Below, piece by piece: positions 43,329 to 55,335 of a stretch of DNA of 64,000 nt (the first letter of the stretch is position 1; every line of letters begins with the position of its first letter). Location: the NCBI GenBank assembly GCA_037176885.1, contig JAWWNJ010000024.1, forward strand, positions 1,054,001-1,118,000, in the 5' to 3' direction. Both the position numbers and the translations under genes were made by a program. This DNA comes from Favolaschia claudopus. Lineage: Eukaryota > Basidiomycota > Agaricomycetes > Agaricales > Mycenaceae. Below the pieces are notes generated by a model. That model saw nothing but the letters and a program-made list of their open reading frames with translations. It was not told where the DNA came from and made no database searches.

Positions 43329-45419
43329 CTAACTCTGCCTCTTCCTGAAAAACACTTTCGCTGTCGCATGTGGCAAACAAGCCGACGCGACATACTGATT
43401 CGCAGGACGATCCTCACCATCTGCAAGCTTGATATCATAGTTCAGCACGATATGCGCTACAATAGCTTTCAATTCCTTCACACACGCGGAATCAGCGAAT
43501 TTAGACGTTGTTCTGTCACAGGCAAGCTCACCGTTGCAGCCATATGCCTCCCCGGACACGAATGGATTCCGTGCCCGAACGCGAGGTAATCAAGACTCGT
43601 GGTGACAGATTGGTATTTCGCGGCCCCCGTTTCTTCTGCTTGCCGTAGCTTATCGAACCGGAAGCCATCGAAGATGTGTGGGTCGGGGTAGAGCTCTGGT
43701 GCAAAGGTGAGCAGGCGGATACGTCGGACGAAAGGAAGGAGAGGACTGACCAGGATCGTGATGCAGACACCATGTCGTGGCATGCAAGTACGTGCCGCTT
43801 GGTAGCGTCGTCCCGTCGGAGAAAGTGAATCCATTGGGCTTGACTACCTTGCGGCCAAGAGATTCTGCGTGTTTGTGAGCAGCGAGAAAGATCGAGGATC
43901 GGCTGGAGCACGTACGTGTCCCGATACCATGCATCCTCTGCGACTCGCGCAAGAAGCTATCTATCTTGTGCATTTTTCCAACCGCCGTCTTGGTCCACCC
44001 TTCGGCGGTTACGACAGTTTCGACCTCCTCCCGCAGTGGTTGTATGTACGACGGATAGGCAGCGAGATCGAACAACAGATGCACGAAGGTCTATAGGAAT
44101 AAGATGGTAAGACCGAAAGTTCACACATAGATGGGCGGAAACGTATTACGTCAGTCGACGTCCGAATAGCAGCAAAGTTGACGAAGATGACCCTCTGTAC
44201 CAGAGCGTCGAGGGTGAGTTCGTCGCCTTGAGCAGCATCCATGAGCCAAGTGATCAAATCGTTCTGCATTTGCCGCTCAGTTGATTCCAATTAGGATCAT
44301 GGCCAAAAATTTTTACCGGCTTCCCAGGCCAATCCTTGCCCAGCTCCTCCATCTTCTTCAGTCGCTCGGCCACAAGCGGGGTCAAATGCTTTTGAGCGCG
44401 TCGCATGTTAGTGTTCAATGAGGCAATCCAAGGGCCAAACGTCCTATTAGCTTGGGTGAATCATAGTCGATAACGAGGCAAAGATGTAGGCACCTACGGT
44501 CGCAAAAAGGCTGGCAGAAAATTGATCAGCTGTGCTTTCACTACGACGTCCATTGCGACTGAGTTCATCAGGGCCAGATAATCAGGGTCCCGACCTAAGT
44601 GAGAATATTGAGAACAGCTGCTTCGGGATTTCAGACAAGTGACGCACAGAGCGGAAGTCCAACGAAAAATCGATTGGAGGTTCTGCATATGACTTGCAGC
44701 ATTGTATCGTAAGCGGCAACTGGTGTCCAATCTGCGACTCGCTGAGTTTGGTCTTCTCCAAAAGACAAAGGACGTACCATCGCTTTGAGGAATCAGATCC
44801 GCCAACGAGCAGACTATCTCGTCTCGCAGGTCGGGAAAGCGCTGGCCAACGTTTCGTGTCAGCGAGGTGCGAATTACGGCGGGGTGATATGGGTCTCTTT
44901 CGCACCCCCTTCCGAGGGTATAGCGCGTTTGAAGAAACTGCTTGGTCGTTGAGTAAAAGTCAAGACTGACGGAACCAAACACGCACTTCGTTGGTGGACT
45001 TGTGAAACGAGAGCTCTTCTTCGCGGGCATTGGCAATATCCTCAATGAGTTGCTTTCCGCTCACAAGTACGCTCCATCTGCATTGTGGTCAATACAAAGC
45101 AGAGACTGACTGCAGGTGCATACAGACCGGTCTACGATGGGAATGCGGAAGAATGTTGCAGGGTATTTCAGGTAGCCTTCTTGGAACATTTCTTTGGCGT
45201 GGAACACATAGCGAAATGCGCCAAAGTAAGACGCAAGGCTGCCTGACGAGCCAACTGCAGGGACAAAGTCGAGCTGAAGCGCTGTTAGCGATGTGTCGGA
45301 GTGAGTTCAGCCGCCCGCACATTAGGACCGGAATGAGTGTTGCGGATGAGGATATACAGCGCGGCCGCGACGCTGACTCCTATCGCAATGACCTTGAAGT
45401 CAGGATGTTGTTCTTCCAT
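43329..45419 (-). CDS. Cytochrome P450 monooxygenase, multi-exon
   Basis: ATG at 45419 (MEEQHPDFKVIAIGVSVAAA) with an N-terminal membrane anchor (IGVSVAAALYILI). Downstream exons carry the I-helix region (LITWLMDAAQGDELTLDALV, VNFAAI), the K-helix ExxR in FLRESQRMHG, the PERF-like region (YPDPHIFDGFRFDKLRQ) and the heme loop FGHGIHSCPGRHMAAT with the cysteine ligand. A last exon after an intron at about 43530-43475 gives ELKAIVAHIVLNYD and ends FFRKRQS. All key residues are present. The sequence resembles fungal P450s of the ent-kaurene oxidase/GA14-synthase-like group, which often act on terpenoids, but I cannot assign a CYP family. There are at least eight small introns, not all placed to the base. 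ER membrane enzyme. Confidence 0.85.
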
Positions 45420-46061
45420 GAATGAAGGAGCCAAGTGCAACGCGGACGCCGAGTGCCAGGCACGGCATTTTGCAAATATCTTTGCGGATCCATCAACCTT
45501 GATGAAAATACGAGAGTCGACAGAATTTTTCAAAGAGCTCAATGTTATACGCCCAGGGAGGTTCCCCACGCCCAGCGTCCCCCAGCTCACCCGTACTAGT
45601 AGCTCGTTACATTCTCGTGCGCACCACTTGCCCCAAACTCGCCCGCTTCACGAATGGCCACGGACTTGGAGGCGGTGCTCGCCCGCGTTCACAGGCGAAA
45701 GGTAAGCAATAGAAGCCACGTATTGCTTCAGGTAAAGATGGTTGAGAAATACATAGTTGAGAAGTCCAGGACTCATCCGACTCTGAGGCGCTGAGTGTCT
45801 CGTGGGAAGTTATCTGTCATCTTTGATCCGCTCTCGATTAGGTACGTAATGATTGATGAAATATACGTATTCATCACCGGTTACTTAGTAGAAACGCAAA
45901 TCACGGGCTACCAACAGCTTCCCACTTCCGCCCACTTTGAACGGAGGTAAGAGTAAAAAGATAAATCAGGCTCTATAAAGAACTTGGCATTCAACCCTCC
46001 GTCACGTTGGTATTTACCATCAAACAGCCTGTGCTTTAATTGCTCGCATTCTCCTTCCAAC
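45420..46061. promoter_or_regulatory. Divergent promoter region of the P450 and SDR genes
   Basis: 642 bp between starts on opposite strands. A TATAAAG at about 45974-45980 lies some 85 bp upstream of the SDR start at 46062. No gene is supported within it. The shared region suggests possible co-regulation (inference). Confidence 0.45.
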
Positions 46062-47079
46062 ATGAAAATGTAGGGTTCAACAGCTTGATTAACGGGAACT
46101 TTCTGATCAGGTTCAAAAGTGCTGGGCGTACTTTCATCGTATCTGGCGGGTCCGTAAATGCTGCTAGAAGCGGAATCTATGGCTTCTTGAAATCCTTCAA
46201 TCTCTTCGTGAAAATTGACGTGAAATTAGGTCTTCTGGGCTCGGACTGGCCACAGTACAAGATCTCATAGCTGCAGACGCGTACATCTCCATTGTGGACC
46301 GTGCACCACCTCCCCAAGCCCTTCCCACTTCCCAGATCAAGTACTTTGAAACCGACATAACAAACCTCAAACAAATCCAGCAAGCTGTGGACGGCACCGT
46401 GGAATGGGCAGCTGCTACGAACGCACCTTTAGGCGGCGTCATCAACTGTGCCGGTGTGGGTACTGCAGCCAAAATCATTGACGCGCACAATGAGCCGCAT
46501 TCTCTCGATCTATGGGACTTCACACTCGCCGTGAATGTAACTGGCACCTTCAATTTGACTAGACTTGCACTTCAGCATATGATCAAAGCGACGCCCGAGG
46601 ACGGCCCAGATGGTGAACGAGGTGTAATTGTAATGGTGTCCAGTGCAGCCGCAGTTCGTAACGGGACAAACTTCCATTCCCTGCCATCTTGTACTCATTT
46701 CATATCAGTTCGAGGGGCAGCCCGGCCAGACTGCGTACGCGGCTTCCAAGGGCGCCTTGCTGTCAATGACCCTTCCTCTCGCTCGTGACTTATCCCGCCA
46801 CGCTATACGCGTCGTAACGATCGCGCCCGGGGTTTTCGACAGCAACATGACCGCCAACTTTCCCGAAAAGACGCGTCGGAGTCTCTCGAATGAAGGTGTG
46901 GTGTATCCTCGTCGATTCGGTCAGCCGCATGAATTTGCTCAAACTATCCGATGGATTCTGTCTACACCGTATATGAACGGCGAAGTCATCCGACTGAGTG
47001 GGGTAAGCAACTAGCCTTGGCAGTATAAACTGCTTGTTCATATTGTTTTCAGGGTGGAAGGTTGCCTGGTAAATTGTAG
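46062..47079 (+). CDS. Short-chain dehydrogenase, type-II 3-hydroxyacyl-CoA dehydrogenase-like (copy 1)
   Basis: The short first exon ATGAAAAT splices to GTTCAAAAGT to give MKMFKSAGRTFIVSGGSSGLG, the NAD(P) nucleotide-binding turn. Further motifs: INCAGVG (NxxG-type), VNVTGTFNLTRLAL, VMVSSAAA, then after an intron FEGQPGQTAYAASKGA with the catalytic YxxxK, and RVVTIAPGVFDSNM. It ends GGRLPGKL at 47079. The block YPRRFGQPHEFA followed by YMNGEVIRLSG is characteristic of HSD17B10-type enzymes, which oxidise 3-hydroxyacyl-CoAs or related alcohols, often in mitochondria. About 260 residues, full length. A tandem relative starts at 47921. Confidence 0.85.
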
Positions 47080-47920
47080 AGTATGGGTTTTGATGTGCTA
47101 TCACTATTTCCCCAGAACCTAACAGCGCACTCCGCAGGTACTTGTAATGTCATAATGCATATGATTTTCTTAAAAAGTCAAATTTTTGGTCGGTAGTTCG
47201 TCCTGCTCCTTTCTTGCTTCTCTGCAGCTCGACCGGCTGGCTCGCGACGCTCCCTCGACCCGACCAGCGAAGGCCCTAACAAGACGAACGTAATGTTAAG
47301 ATATATGCGCTACCGTAATACTTTTAATTTCGCTCGCAGGTCCGCCATCTTCGGATACCCCAGGGATGCCAGTGTGCCCGCCATGCCGATTGATCATGCA
47401 AACCATGCAAACCACAGCTGAACAAAAATCCGTCCTTGTGACCTTCTGATAATTTTTCTCGTTTGGTCGCGACGAAGCGCGGATTCAATGTGACTTGTCA
47501 ATTGAACATGGCGCCGATCATGGTTGTCGGGGACTTTGTCCATATTTTTCGAATCGACTTCCGTCAACTCCACGTACGCCGCAATGTGCAAGAATCTGTC
47601 ACTGAATTTCGCCGACCAGTAGCGACGGAGTTGGTTGACCCCCCGGTAAAATCCAAGGTATTGCTTACACCATACTTGAATTCGTACTTCGTCAACTTGA
47701 GCACATCTCTGCAGGGATTCTTCAAAATCTCCACCACTAATTATACTTACCTCCTTCGGACCAAGGACCGAATCCGGTGTTTGTGTGTCCGACAAACCGT
47801 CGGTGGTAGTTTCGCCCCGACATCGACATCACGAGTATCACCTGCCTTGCTCTTCCCGTGAGAGCAACATGGCTTGAGGTAGCGCGCTTTAAAGGTCGTC
47901 CCTGTCTCTGAGTTGCCCCA
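47080..47920. other. Gap between the tandem SDR genes
   Basis: 841 bp. A minus-strand frame at 47394-47795 (MSDTQTPDSVLGPKE) and a plus-strand frame at 47463-47861 overlap each other and show no domain. I do not support either as a gene. It should hold the promoter of the second SDR. Confidence 0.4.
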
Positions 47921-48864
47921 ATGAAGGTGGCAAACAGGACGTTCGTTGTATCTGGCGGGTGTGTGGATTGCCTGTGTGCGACTCGTTGGCAGATACTTAT
48001 CCGAAGGCAGTGCGTCTGGGCTCGGACTCGCCACTGTCAACGATCTGGTGGAGGCGGATGCGAGAGTAGTCGTGCTGGACCGCGCTGACCCGCAGGAGGC
48101 ATTCGAGGGGGACCACATTCTCTTCATTAGGGTGGATATCACGCGTCTGGACGATCTCGAGCGTGCTGTCCAACAGACTGTGGCATGGACGGAGAAGACG
48201 GGGGCTTTATTGGGCGGAGTCATCAACTGTGCTGGCGTTGGGATACATGAGGCGGCGCGTGTTCTTCCACTACTTCTCCTCCGGCTAGAGGCTCACCTTG
48301 ATCCTCCGATACAGACCGTTGACGCGCGGGGGGAGCGCGTTCATTCGATATCGAATTGGCAACTGCATCTGGATGTCAACTTGACCGGGACGTTCAACCT
48401 GAGTCGACTGCTCCTGGAGCATCTCGTTCGCGTCCCACCAGAGGACGAAGATGGTGAACGCGGGGTGGTGATAATGGTGACGAGTACCGCTGCTGTACGC
48501 CCTGTCTCTATCATGTTTTATTGCTTTCACTTACTTTGATCAGTACGAGGGCATGCCCTCCACAATTGCATACGCGGCATCGAAAGGCGCCATACGGTCA
48601 CTCACCCTTCCGATGGCGCGCGACTGTGCCCGCTTCGGTGTGCGAGTAGTCACTCTCGCGCCAGGGCCGTTTGTCACACCGTTGACTGACCACTGGGCGC
48701 CCAGGGTGCATCGCGGGATATCAAAGAACGCGATACTGTTTCCTCGGCGGTTTGGGCTGCCGAAGGAGTTTGCCACGGCCGTGCGATTCGTGCTTGAATG
48801 TTCGTATGTGAATGGGGAGACGATCAAGCTGACTGGAGGGGGGCGGTTGCCAGCGCGTTTATGA
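47921..48864 (+). CDS. Short-chain dehydrogenase, type-II 3-hydroxyacyl-CoA dehydrogenase-like (copy 2)
   Basis: MKVANRTFVVSGG, then an intron, then SASGLGLATVNDLVEADARV give the Rossmann turn. INCAGVG, LDVNLTGTFNLSRLL, VVIMVTSTAAV and YEGMPSTIAYAASKGA (YxxxK) follow, with RVVTLAPGPFVTPL and a C-terminus GGGRLPARL. It is clearly a paralogue of the gene at 46062 in the same orientation. Between the NCAGVG turn and the following helix it carries an insertion of roughly 20-25 residues (around LPLLLLRLEAHLDPP) absent from copy 1, which would lie near the substrate pocket. Catalytic residues are intact. Likely arose by tandem duplication and diverged in specificity. Confidence 0.83.
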
Positions 48865-49253
48865 GCTTTCTTTTAGAATTAAATTATCATCTTCGCATTC
48901 CTGCCCGAACTGAACTGGTCGAAACAACCCCATCTTGGAGTTGAGCAGTGCAGGTTGTTGGTACCTATCATGTTAGACATTCACAGACATTTTCCACCAG
49001 CACTATGGACAAGACACCGAAGGATTCAACGACCATGACGTTCATGAAGGACCAGAACAAAAGAAGACAGACAGCCGGTCCGGCGGTCAAAGTTGAGATT
49101 GATGATGTTACGTAACATAGACGCCGGGTCAACGTCCGGTCACGGTTGCACCGTTTCCACCTCAAGTTTTTGCCTGGGAGGGCTGTTGTCCCCTACATGG
49201 CTGGCTAGAGAATTTTCGCGATCTCATATTTTCACTGGGGGCATTGAAACTGC
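48865..49253. other. Intergenic
   Basis: 389 bp between the SDR stop and the CCCH gene start. No domain or RNA feature seen. Probable promoter of the downstream gene. Confidence 0.4.
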
Positions 49254-51092
49254 TATGGAGGGCTCGCGGCCCGACGCTGACGCCACCATGCACCCTGTGT
49301 AAGTGCCACATTGGAAACTTCTGGCTTCATAGTGACTTTTCGCTGGATTTTGGTGTGCAGGGAGATCTGTTTGGATAATTTGAGGGGTATGCCCTAACTG
49401 GGATCCTAATTGGACGGCTGACCGACCTTCATCACAGACCAAGTGTTCAACGTCTTGCAGAACGAGGCTTCGTATCAAGAACAGATACAGAAGCTAGAAA
49501 CGGAGTTGTCTGTTTATAAAAGAGCATTCGTCGATGTCGACGCAGATCTTAAAAAGTCCCAAATTGCCCAAATGGAAACCGAAGCCATCAACAGACGGTT
49601 AGAGAAAGAGTGTCAAATCTTCAAAAAACAAGATCAGGTCGGGATGGAGTGTCGATCATCCAGTACATCTCACCTCATTCATTTCTAGGGACACCGAATT
49701 ATAACGCTCATTGATGGAGACGGCGCCATATTTTCTTCCCAGCTGATTGCGCAAGGGCAAAAAGGCGGACATGCTGCTGCGCAGCTTCTGTCGGATGGGA
49801 CTTATCAGCATATTGCTGCCAATCATGATCTCAGGGCACTTCAGCTCTGGGTATACGTGTTCTTTAACAAACGAGGCCTGATAGAGACCTTTCGGCGCAC
49901 TGGTCTGGCGGTTCTCATTAGCAAGGTGGACGACTTTGTCATTGGTTTGCATTCGTGCCCATTCTGCTGCCCTCACTCCATCTGTTCCCAGGATTCAACC
50001 AAGCCACCGAAAGATTTTTGATGGTCGACGTCGGGAGCACGAAAGAGGCTGCCGACGCTAAATTGAAGGGTTCGCGCTTCTCCTTCAAGTCTCGTACGGC
50101 TGACGCATCTGCAAACCGATAGTTTATCTGGAAGATGAAATCCGGCTGCCACAAACATACAAAGTTATTTTCGGCGGTGAATAGACCTCCTACCTTTACG
50201 CCCAGCGTCGAATGCTCAAGTGGGCCATCGCAGGCTGCCACGACAATGGCTACGTAACGAGCTTGCACTCGCAAATAACGGCCGGATTCAAGGAAAAACT
50301 TATTCTACTTAAGAGTTATACAGAGATGGCAGGTGGGATCGCGGCCTTGGCTCTTCCCTCCCTGACCATCCCGGATCTATTTATACCACATAAATTGGAC
50401 GACCTCCCTTCTTCACCTACCGGCACAAAGCTGCCGAAAGAATTCAATCCACCGTTGAGTGGCAATGTGAATCTGAGTTTCACACCTCCCCCAACCTCGC
50501 GAACCGTCAATCCGAGTATCGTGAGTGATACTGCGCGTTTTGACCTTCGAACTTACCGCTGTCTCACTGCAGCCGATACATAAACGTGACATTTATTCCC
50601 TTGCTTTCGTCGCGCGGCACACTCACCTCGCGTATCGTTTCAGAGAAACCAATGCTATGCACATTGTACTACTTGAAGAACTGTAGGTTCGGCGCTGGGT
50701 GCAGGTTCGCGCACGACTACGCTATAACCGAATCCCAGCGGGACGATCTTCTTAAAATAATCAAGAAAACACCGTGTCCTGCCGCACTGAATGGTCTGTC
50801 GTTCGATCAGTAGCTGCGTCTTCCGCAGTGGCTCAAACTTGTATCCTTCTAGGCACGCAATGTAAATTTGGGGACGGCTGTTGTTACGCCCATGTGTGTC
50901 CCCATGCGCCCAATTGTTCTTTTTTGAGTGAGTGTGCTATCATCGTCCTGGATAAATATGGCTGACGCACACAATTCAAAGAACAAGGAAAGTGCAAATT
51001 TCGACAAGGTCATTTGTCCTTCACCCTCGATTTTCTCTTGACGCTCATTACTTTCCGCAGCGAGCATGCACCCGGTCCCTGTGAGTGGTTGA
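49254..51092 (+). CDS. CCCH zinc-finger protein with DUF7923-like domain
   Basis: ATG at 49254 (MEGSRPDADATMHPV). Exons splice to an N-terminal coiled coil (YQEQIQKLETELSVYKRAF, QMETEAINRRLEKE). The large domain characteristic of this mushroom family follows: LIDGDGAIFSSQLIAQGQ, KGGHAAAQLL, LQLWVYVFFNKRGLIETF, FNQATERFLMVDVGSTKEA, and GCHDNGYVTSL. After a Pro/Ser linker come CCCH fingers: CTLYYLKNCRFGAGCRFAH, then CKFGDGCCYAH with CPHAPNCSF, then a last CKF...MH. CCCH fingers bind RNA or DNA; the DGDG-containing domain resembles a nuclease-like (NYN-type) fold in position of acidic residues, but that is my inference. Eleven or so short introns; some unusual donors (GTCGGG, GTTTGC). A full-length gene. 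Confidence 0.78.
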
Positions 51093-51709
51093 TTCGGGGA
51101 ATACGGGGGCATCCATATCAGTGCTTGACCTCCAATAATACACGAATTCGACTGGGATTGATCTATCGTTCACGATGGATGACTAGACACTATTTCTGGC
51201 CGCTATGTATTCTATATGCGGCTTGACTCTATTTTCATCACAAATGCCGCCTTTCATGTGGGCCACTGCTGTTGTTTAATGCGACCGAGATCCTTGCATC
51301 GTTCATATTTCTGGCCGTCAGTATATATATGCGGATTCCAGAGTGCTTGTCTAAAAGTGGGCTGCTTATTCTTGGGTATGTACAAGGCCGTGAACACCGT
51401 TAGGCGGAGGCTGGATGAAACTCGTGTTTACGAATCGTGCAGTTACATGGGATCAATGTGGAGCGCAGAGACCGTCGTCCTCTGGGTATCTGAGATTCGA
51501 AAAAAGCAGCGAGCGGGGTGATGAAGAGACAGATCCTGATCCTCCAGAGTCCAGAAAATATTGTTACAGTCATTTTTTTAAAGCCAATTCACCTGCACAG
51601 TGAAATTGGTCCTGGGATTGGTGTTCTATTCGATACATCAAGTTCAAGTAAGAAATGGGCTGGCTAATAAAGGTCCATATCCGATCCAAGGCCCATCGAT
51701 ATAATCTAT
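51093..51709. other. Intergenic between convergent genes
   Basis: 617 bp. Contains a loose duplication: TATTTCTGGCCG followed by TATATGCGG occurs at about 51191-51222 and 51306-51335. No gene supported. Confidence 0.4.
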
Positions 51710-52783
51710 TTAGAGAAGACGGTTGCGGAGAGCACGACGACCCTGTTGCTTCTTGGCGGACTTGGCGAGCTTGGAAAGAACTTCCTCGACGTCGGTGCTG
51801 TCAGTTGCAGCGCCAGCGGCGGCACCCTTAGCTGCGCCAGCACCCTCGGCGGCGCCAGACGCAGCAGTACCAGCGTCAGCGGCGCCCTCAGCAGCTCCAG
51901 CAGCAGCAGCACCCTCAGCAGCACCGGCGGCAGCACCCTCAGCGGCACCAGCATCAGCCTGGGATTGGTTAGTTAGACCTTATGCAATCCAGTCAACATG
52001 CTTACAGCTCCGGTTTCAGCAGCACCAGCGGCAGAGTCGGTGGAAGAGGCAGCAGCAGCGGCAGAGGAGGCAGCACCAGCCTGGCATGGCGAAGTCAGCG
52101 CGAATCCAACGAACACACAGAAAGAATCTTACGCCGGCGGCACCGTTGTTAGCCTTGCCTTTACCCTTGCCTTTGCCCTTGCCCTTGCCTTTACCCTTGC
52201 CCTTGCCTTTACCTTTGCCCTTGCCAGTAGCAGCAGCGGTGGCGGCCTAGCGGAAATTATGAGTCATGGCCCATGTTTCCTAGAGATGACACCGAAGACA
52301 CTTACAGCAGCATCGGTAACAGTGACAGTGACGGTAACAGTGCTGACAGTGCCGGCGCCGGTGTCAACAGCGGTGGAGTTGTCGGCGGTGCCAGTGCCAG
52401 TCTCAGTAGAGTTGTCGGCAGCGGTCTCAGTGCCGGTTTCGGTGCCAGTCTCGCCGGCGGTGCCAGTAGCAGTCTCGGTGGAGTTGTCTGCAGTCTCAGC
52501 ACCGGTGTCGACGGTGGTGGAGTTGGCTGCACCGGCGGCAGTTGCTTTGGTTGCTTTTTCACCGACAGCGGCGCCGGGGACGGCGACGGCACCAGCGGCA
52601 GAGTTGGACGAGGCAACACCGCCTGCCTTACGAGCCTGAATGAGGGACGAGGTCAGAATATGCTCTTAGAAGTGAATTGGGGGAGAAACATACCATCAAG
52701 GACGCATCCATACGGTGCGGAGCAGCGACGGCCGTGCTAGCGAGAGAGACGAGGAGGGGAACGACGGCAAAGTTGAACAACAT
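51710..52783 (-). CDS. Secreted low-complexity protein with Gly-Lys repeat
   Basis: ATG at 52783 opens a signal peptide (MLFNFAVVPLLVSLASTAVA, probable cleavage after AVA or VAA). The mature protein is Ala/Thr/Ser/Gly-rich: a segment with repeated (A/D)NSTETxTGT units, a run VTVTVTVT, then about twelve consecutive Gly-Lys pairs, then an Ala/Gly/Glu segment of repeated GAAEGAA units. It ends in a basic tail (KSAKKQQGRRALRNRLL). Five exons; each internal exon begins with an Ala codon and all introns are phase 0, so exons are interchangeable modules. Likely exported to the cell wall or outside and O-glycosylated on Thr/Ser. No enzyme domain. Similar repeat proteins include wall and effector-like proteins, but I cannot assign it. 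Confidence 0.72.
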
Positions 52784-53446
52784 CGTGGATCAATAAGGGA
52801 GAGTGGGTAGATTTAATATCGAAGAGGGATCGAAGAGGTTTGTGTCTTGCACAGAGTGTGGAAAGGACTAGCCAACGACAAAGCTTTGCTTAGAGAAAGA
52901 CGACCGCAGGTCGAAGGGAGTGTGATGAAAGGAACAGAACAAGCACAATAGGGACATCGGGTGCACTCGGTGAGGTTTATATACCCTCAATAAAAGTTGC
53001 GTCACCCCTATTCGGGGAACAAGAACGCATTGAAATATCATATCACGGAAAAGCACGATCATCATCAAAGATGCGCACCTATCATGACCCACGGCCTCCA
53101 CAATTTGACAGCACCCTCAAAATTATGCCGTCGCCTTGCCAATGCAACAACCGATGCAAATTCAGCACCACCACTGCACCACCCCTCACCACCCCCGCCG
53201 TAAGTAGAAGCCGTGACATGGAGCTCTTCAGCAAAATACGCGCACTGTAACCTGATAGATTCTCTTGCGACACGTCGAAGATCTCCACAATATCCACAGC
53301 TCACATAAGGGGCTATAAATAATAACGCGGAATCGGATGTTGCCAAGTTTGCGCGGCAGAAATCATTGGCGAGGAACAAACCAGAAGACGCAAGACAGGG
53401 TGATACTGTATGATATTTCTGAATGCACCGACATTAGCACGAACAG
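52784..53446. other. Intergenic, promoter of the secreted-protein gene
   Basis: 663 bp. On the minus strand TATATAAA at about 52977-52984 lies some 195 bp upstream of the ATG at 52783. The rest is without a supported gene. Confidence 0.4.
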
Positions 53447-55335
53447 TTACACCTCGTCGATCCGGCTATCTTCGTCGTCGGAAAGTGATGTACCGGCGGG
53501 TGTCTCTTGCATTTGCCCCTCGTCGACGTCGGATAATTCAGCGGACGGGTCGACTTCCGGCTCCTCCCCCTTGAGGAGCGTAACCAGGCGCTCAATGTGT
53601 TCGGATATCTTACGGAAAGACCAATGTCAGTTTTGTCCGAATACTGTATGATGACACCCTATCACCGACCTTCTCAACCGATTCATTCTCATGCGTAGCC
53701 CTCACGATCTCGTACGTGCCATGCTCACGCAGATACTCGCGACCCCACCGTGTATGGCACAACAGCAGCAGTGTCTCGACGTGAATGAGGCGAATCGCAG
53801 GGTCGGCTTCGCGTTTTTTCGTCAGAGGGAGAAACTGCAGCGTGTCCGGTAACTTTTCTTGATCTTCGAGATCCAACTCTTCCGGACCCGCTAGCGGGAG
53901 TAGGATGTATGGAAGTGCATCTATTCCTGGTGCTACAGACGTGGAAGGGGAGACTGAAACGCTATCAGAGTCTGGACTGAGGATCGCGCGATGGGCTTTC
54001 GCGTGAAAGGCGCAATTTCTAGATCGAATCACCATCAGACGAAGTCGCGACAGAAAAAGAGATCACCTACTTTATTGTAGATGCGACGCCGCCTCGGCGT
54101 ATAGTGTCCTTGTGTTCGGTAAACGGTACAAATTTCGCCAGAGGGTATTCTAGGACCGCATTCACTTGCAAAGGGTTGGACTGTTTCGGGTCAAGGAAGA
54201 AATTGCGGCCGGCGGGGGACTGTTAATAGCTTCGGGATAAACATAGACCGAAACAACACAAAATATCTACTTACCGTGCTCAAATTAGCGAATACGCTGG
54301 CCAGAAAATGGAGGTCCCCCTTTCGAACCCGTTTGGAGAGATCTCCTTGATCGTCGGTCTCAGCGCCTTGCACAAATGCGTCCACGAGCAACGGGAGGGC
54401 TGGAACGGATTGCGTTTCAGCTGCCGGGTATGGGGTTGGTGCGACAGCTGTGGCACAACGGGACTGTGAAGGATAAAATGCGTTGGGGAAACCAGGTTCC
54501 GGGATAATCTCGATGTTGAGCGAAAGCAGAGTAGAGCTGGCAGCGGAGGATGCGGTAAGATTGGATAATAGCATCGATGCAAGATCTGCGAGTATGGATT
54601 GTGGGTTCTGTGCTGGATTTAGCTGTATTCTTGGGGATTTAAATTGACTTACGATGATGTAGGATACGATGAATGTGAGGAATGCTGGTTCCGAAAGTGA
54701 TGTTACGAGCATTGGCGAGTCGGATAAGTTGACAAGTGCGCGGAATGCATCGTGAGCGACGCTCTGACATGCGGTCAAAACAATCGTAAGAAGGAGAAGA
54801 AATTAGGGAAAGTCAGAGTTGACAAGTCTACGTCGATTCTGGGATTCATTATGGTCTAATTTTGGGCGGAGAATCGCTCGGGCATGGATGTTTCGATGAG
54901 CATTGTCTCTCTCGGAGGAGGGACACGCTCAGAACCGACATTCTGGGCCCCTTTTGGTCGGCAAACGACCGAAATCGAACCAGAATCGAAGCATGAAGCG
55001 TCGTCAGAATCAACGTAGAGTCCTCGACTCTGGCTTCCACTACTATTCTCTTCACATACCAGCTGATCTCGGCACAAGAGTTTCAAATCGCGGATGATCT
55101 CGTTTTCCTTTTTCCCTTTCAATCCACCGCTTTGGATTCCACTGAAAAAGATGCTCCGATGAGGCGCATCGTTTACGGTTTGGGGGAGAAGATTTGAGAG
55201 GGCAAGTTGTCGGACTTGCGGATTTCGGTCACGGAGGAAGGGGATGAGCTGGACACTTGCAGGAGTTCTGTTAGTCGGTAGATAATTGAGCTAGGGTCGT
55301 CCCGACTGACTGACTTCACGCAGTTGAGCCTCCAT
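53447..55335 (-). CDS. HGH1: HGH1 homologue (eEF2-folding cochaperone family)
   Basis: ATG at 55335 (MEAQLREVSQ), with an armadillo-like N-terminus VQLIPFLRDRNPQVRQLALSNLLP. Later exons: VAHDAFRALVNLSDSP, DLASMLLSNLTAS, KGDLHFLASVFANLSTVSPA, FFLDPKQSNPLQV, RRGGVASTIKNCAFHAKAH, and near the C-terminus DPAIRLIHVETLLLLCHTRW with REYLREHGTYEIVRATHE. The conserved block order (F-L-x-S-V-F-x-N-L-S, RRGGVAxTIKNC, LLLLC-x-T-R-W-G) is that of HGH1/FAM203. In yeast, Hgh1 helps fold elongation factor 2 with TRiC. Here the C-terminus has an acidic Asp/Glu/Ser extension (PEVDPSADELSDVDEG). The first intron is short and its donor (GTCGGG) is weak. Single-copy housekeeping gene, intact. Confidence 0.88.

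Noticed and set aside
47394..47861. Overlapping frames on both strands between the SDR genes
   Set aside because: They overlap each other and neither contains a domain or a convincing exon structure.
38386..48864. Secondary-metabolite gene cluster (epoxide hydrolase, P450, two SDRs)
   Set aside because: No backbone synthase, transporter or cluster regulator, and housekeeping genes (HDDC2-type, ADE16/17) lie between; co-location alone is not enough.
52273..52740. Ser/Gly-rich plus-strand frame opposite the secreted-protein gene
   Set aside because: It is a mirror of the repetitive minus-strand gene, which has a signal peptide and regular introns.
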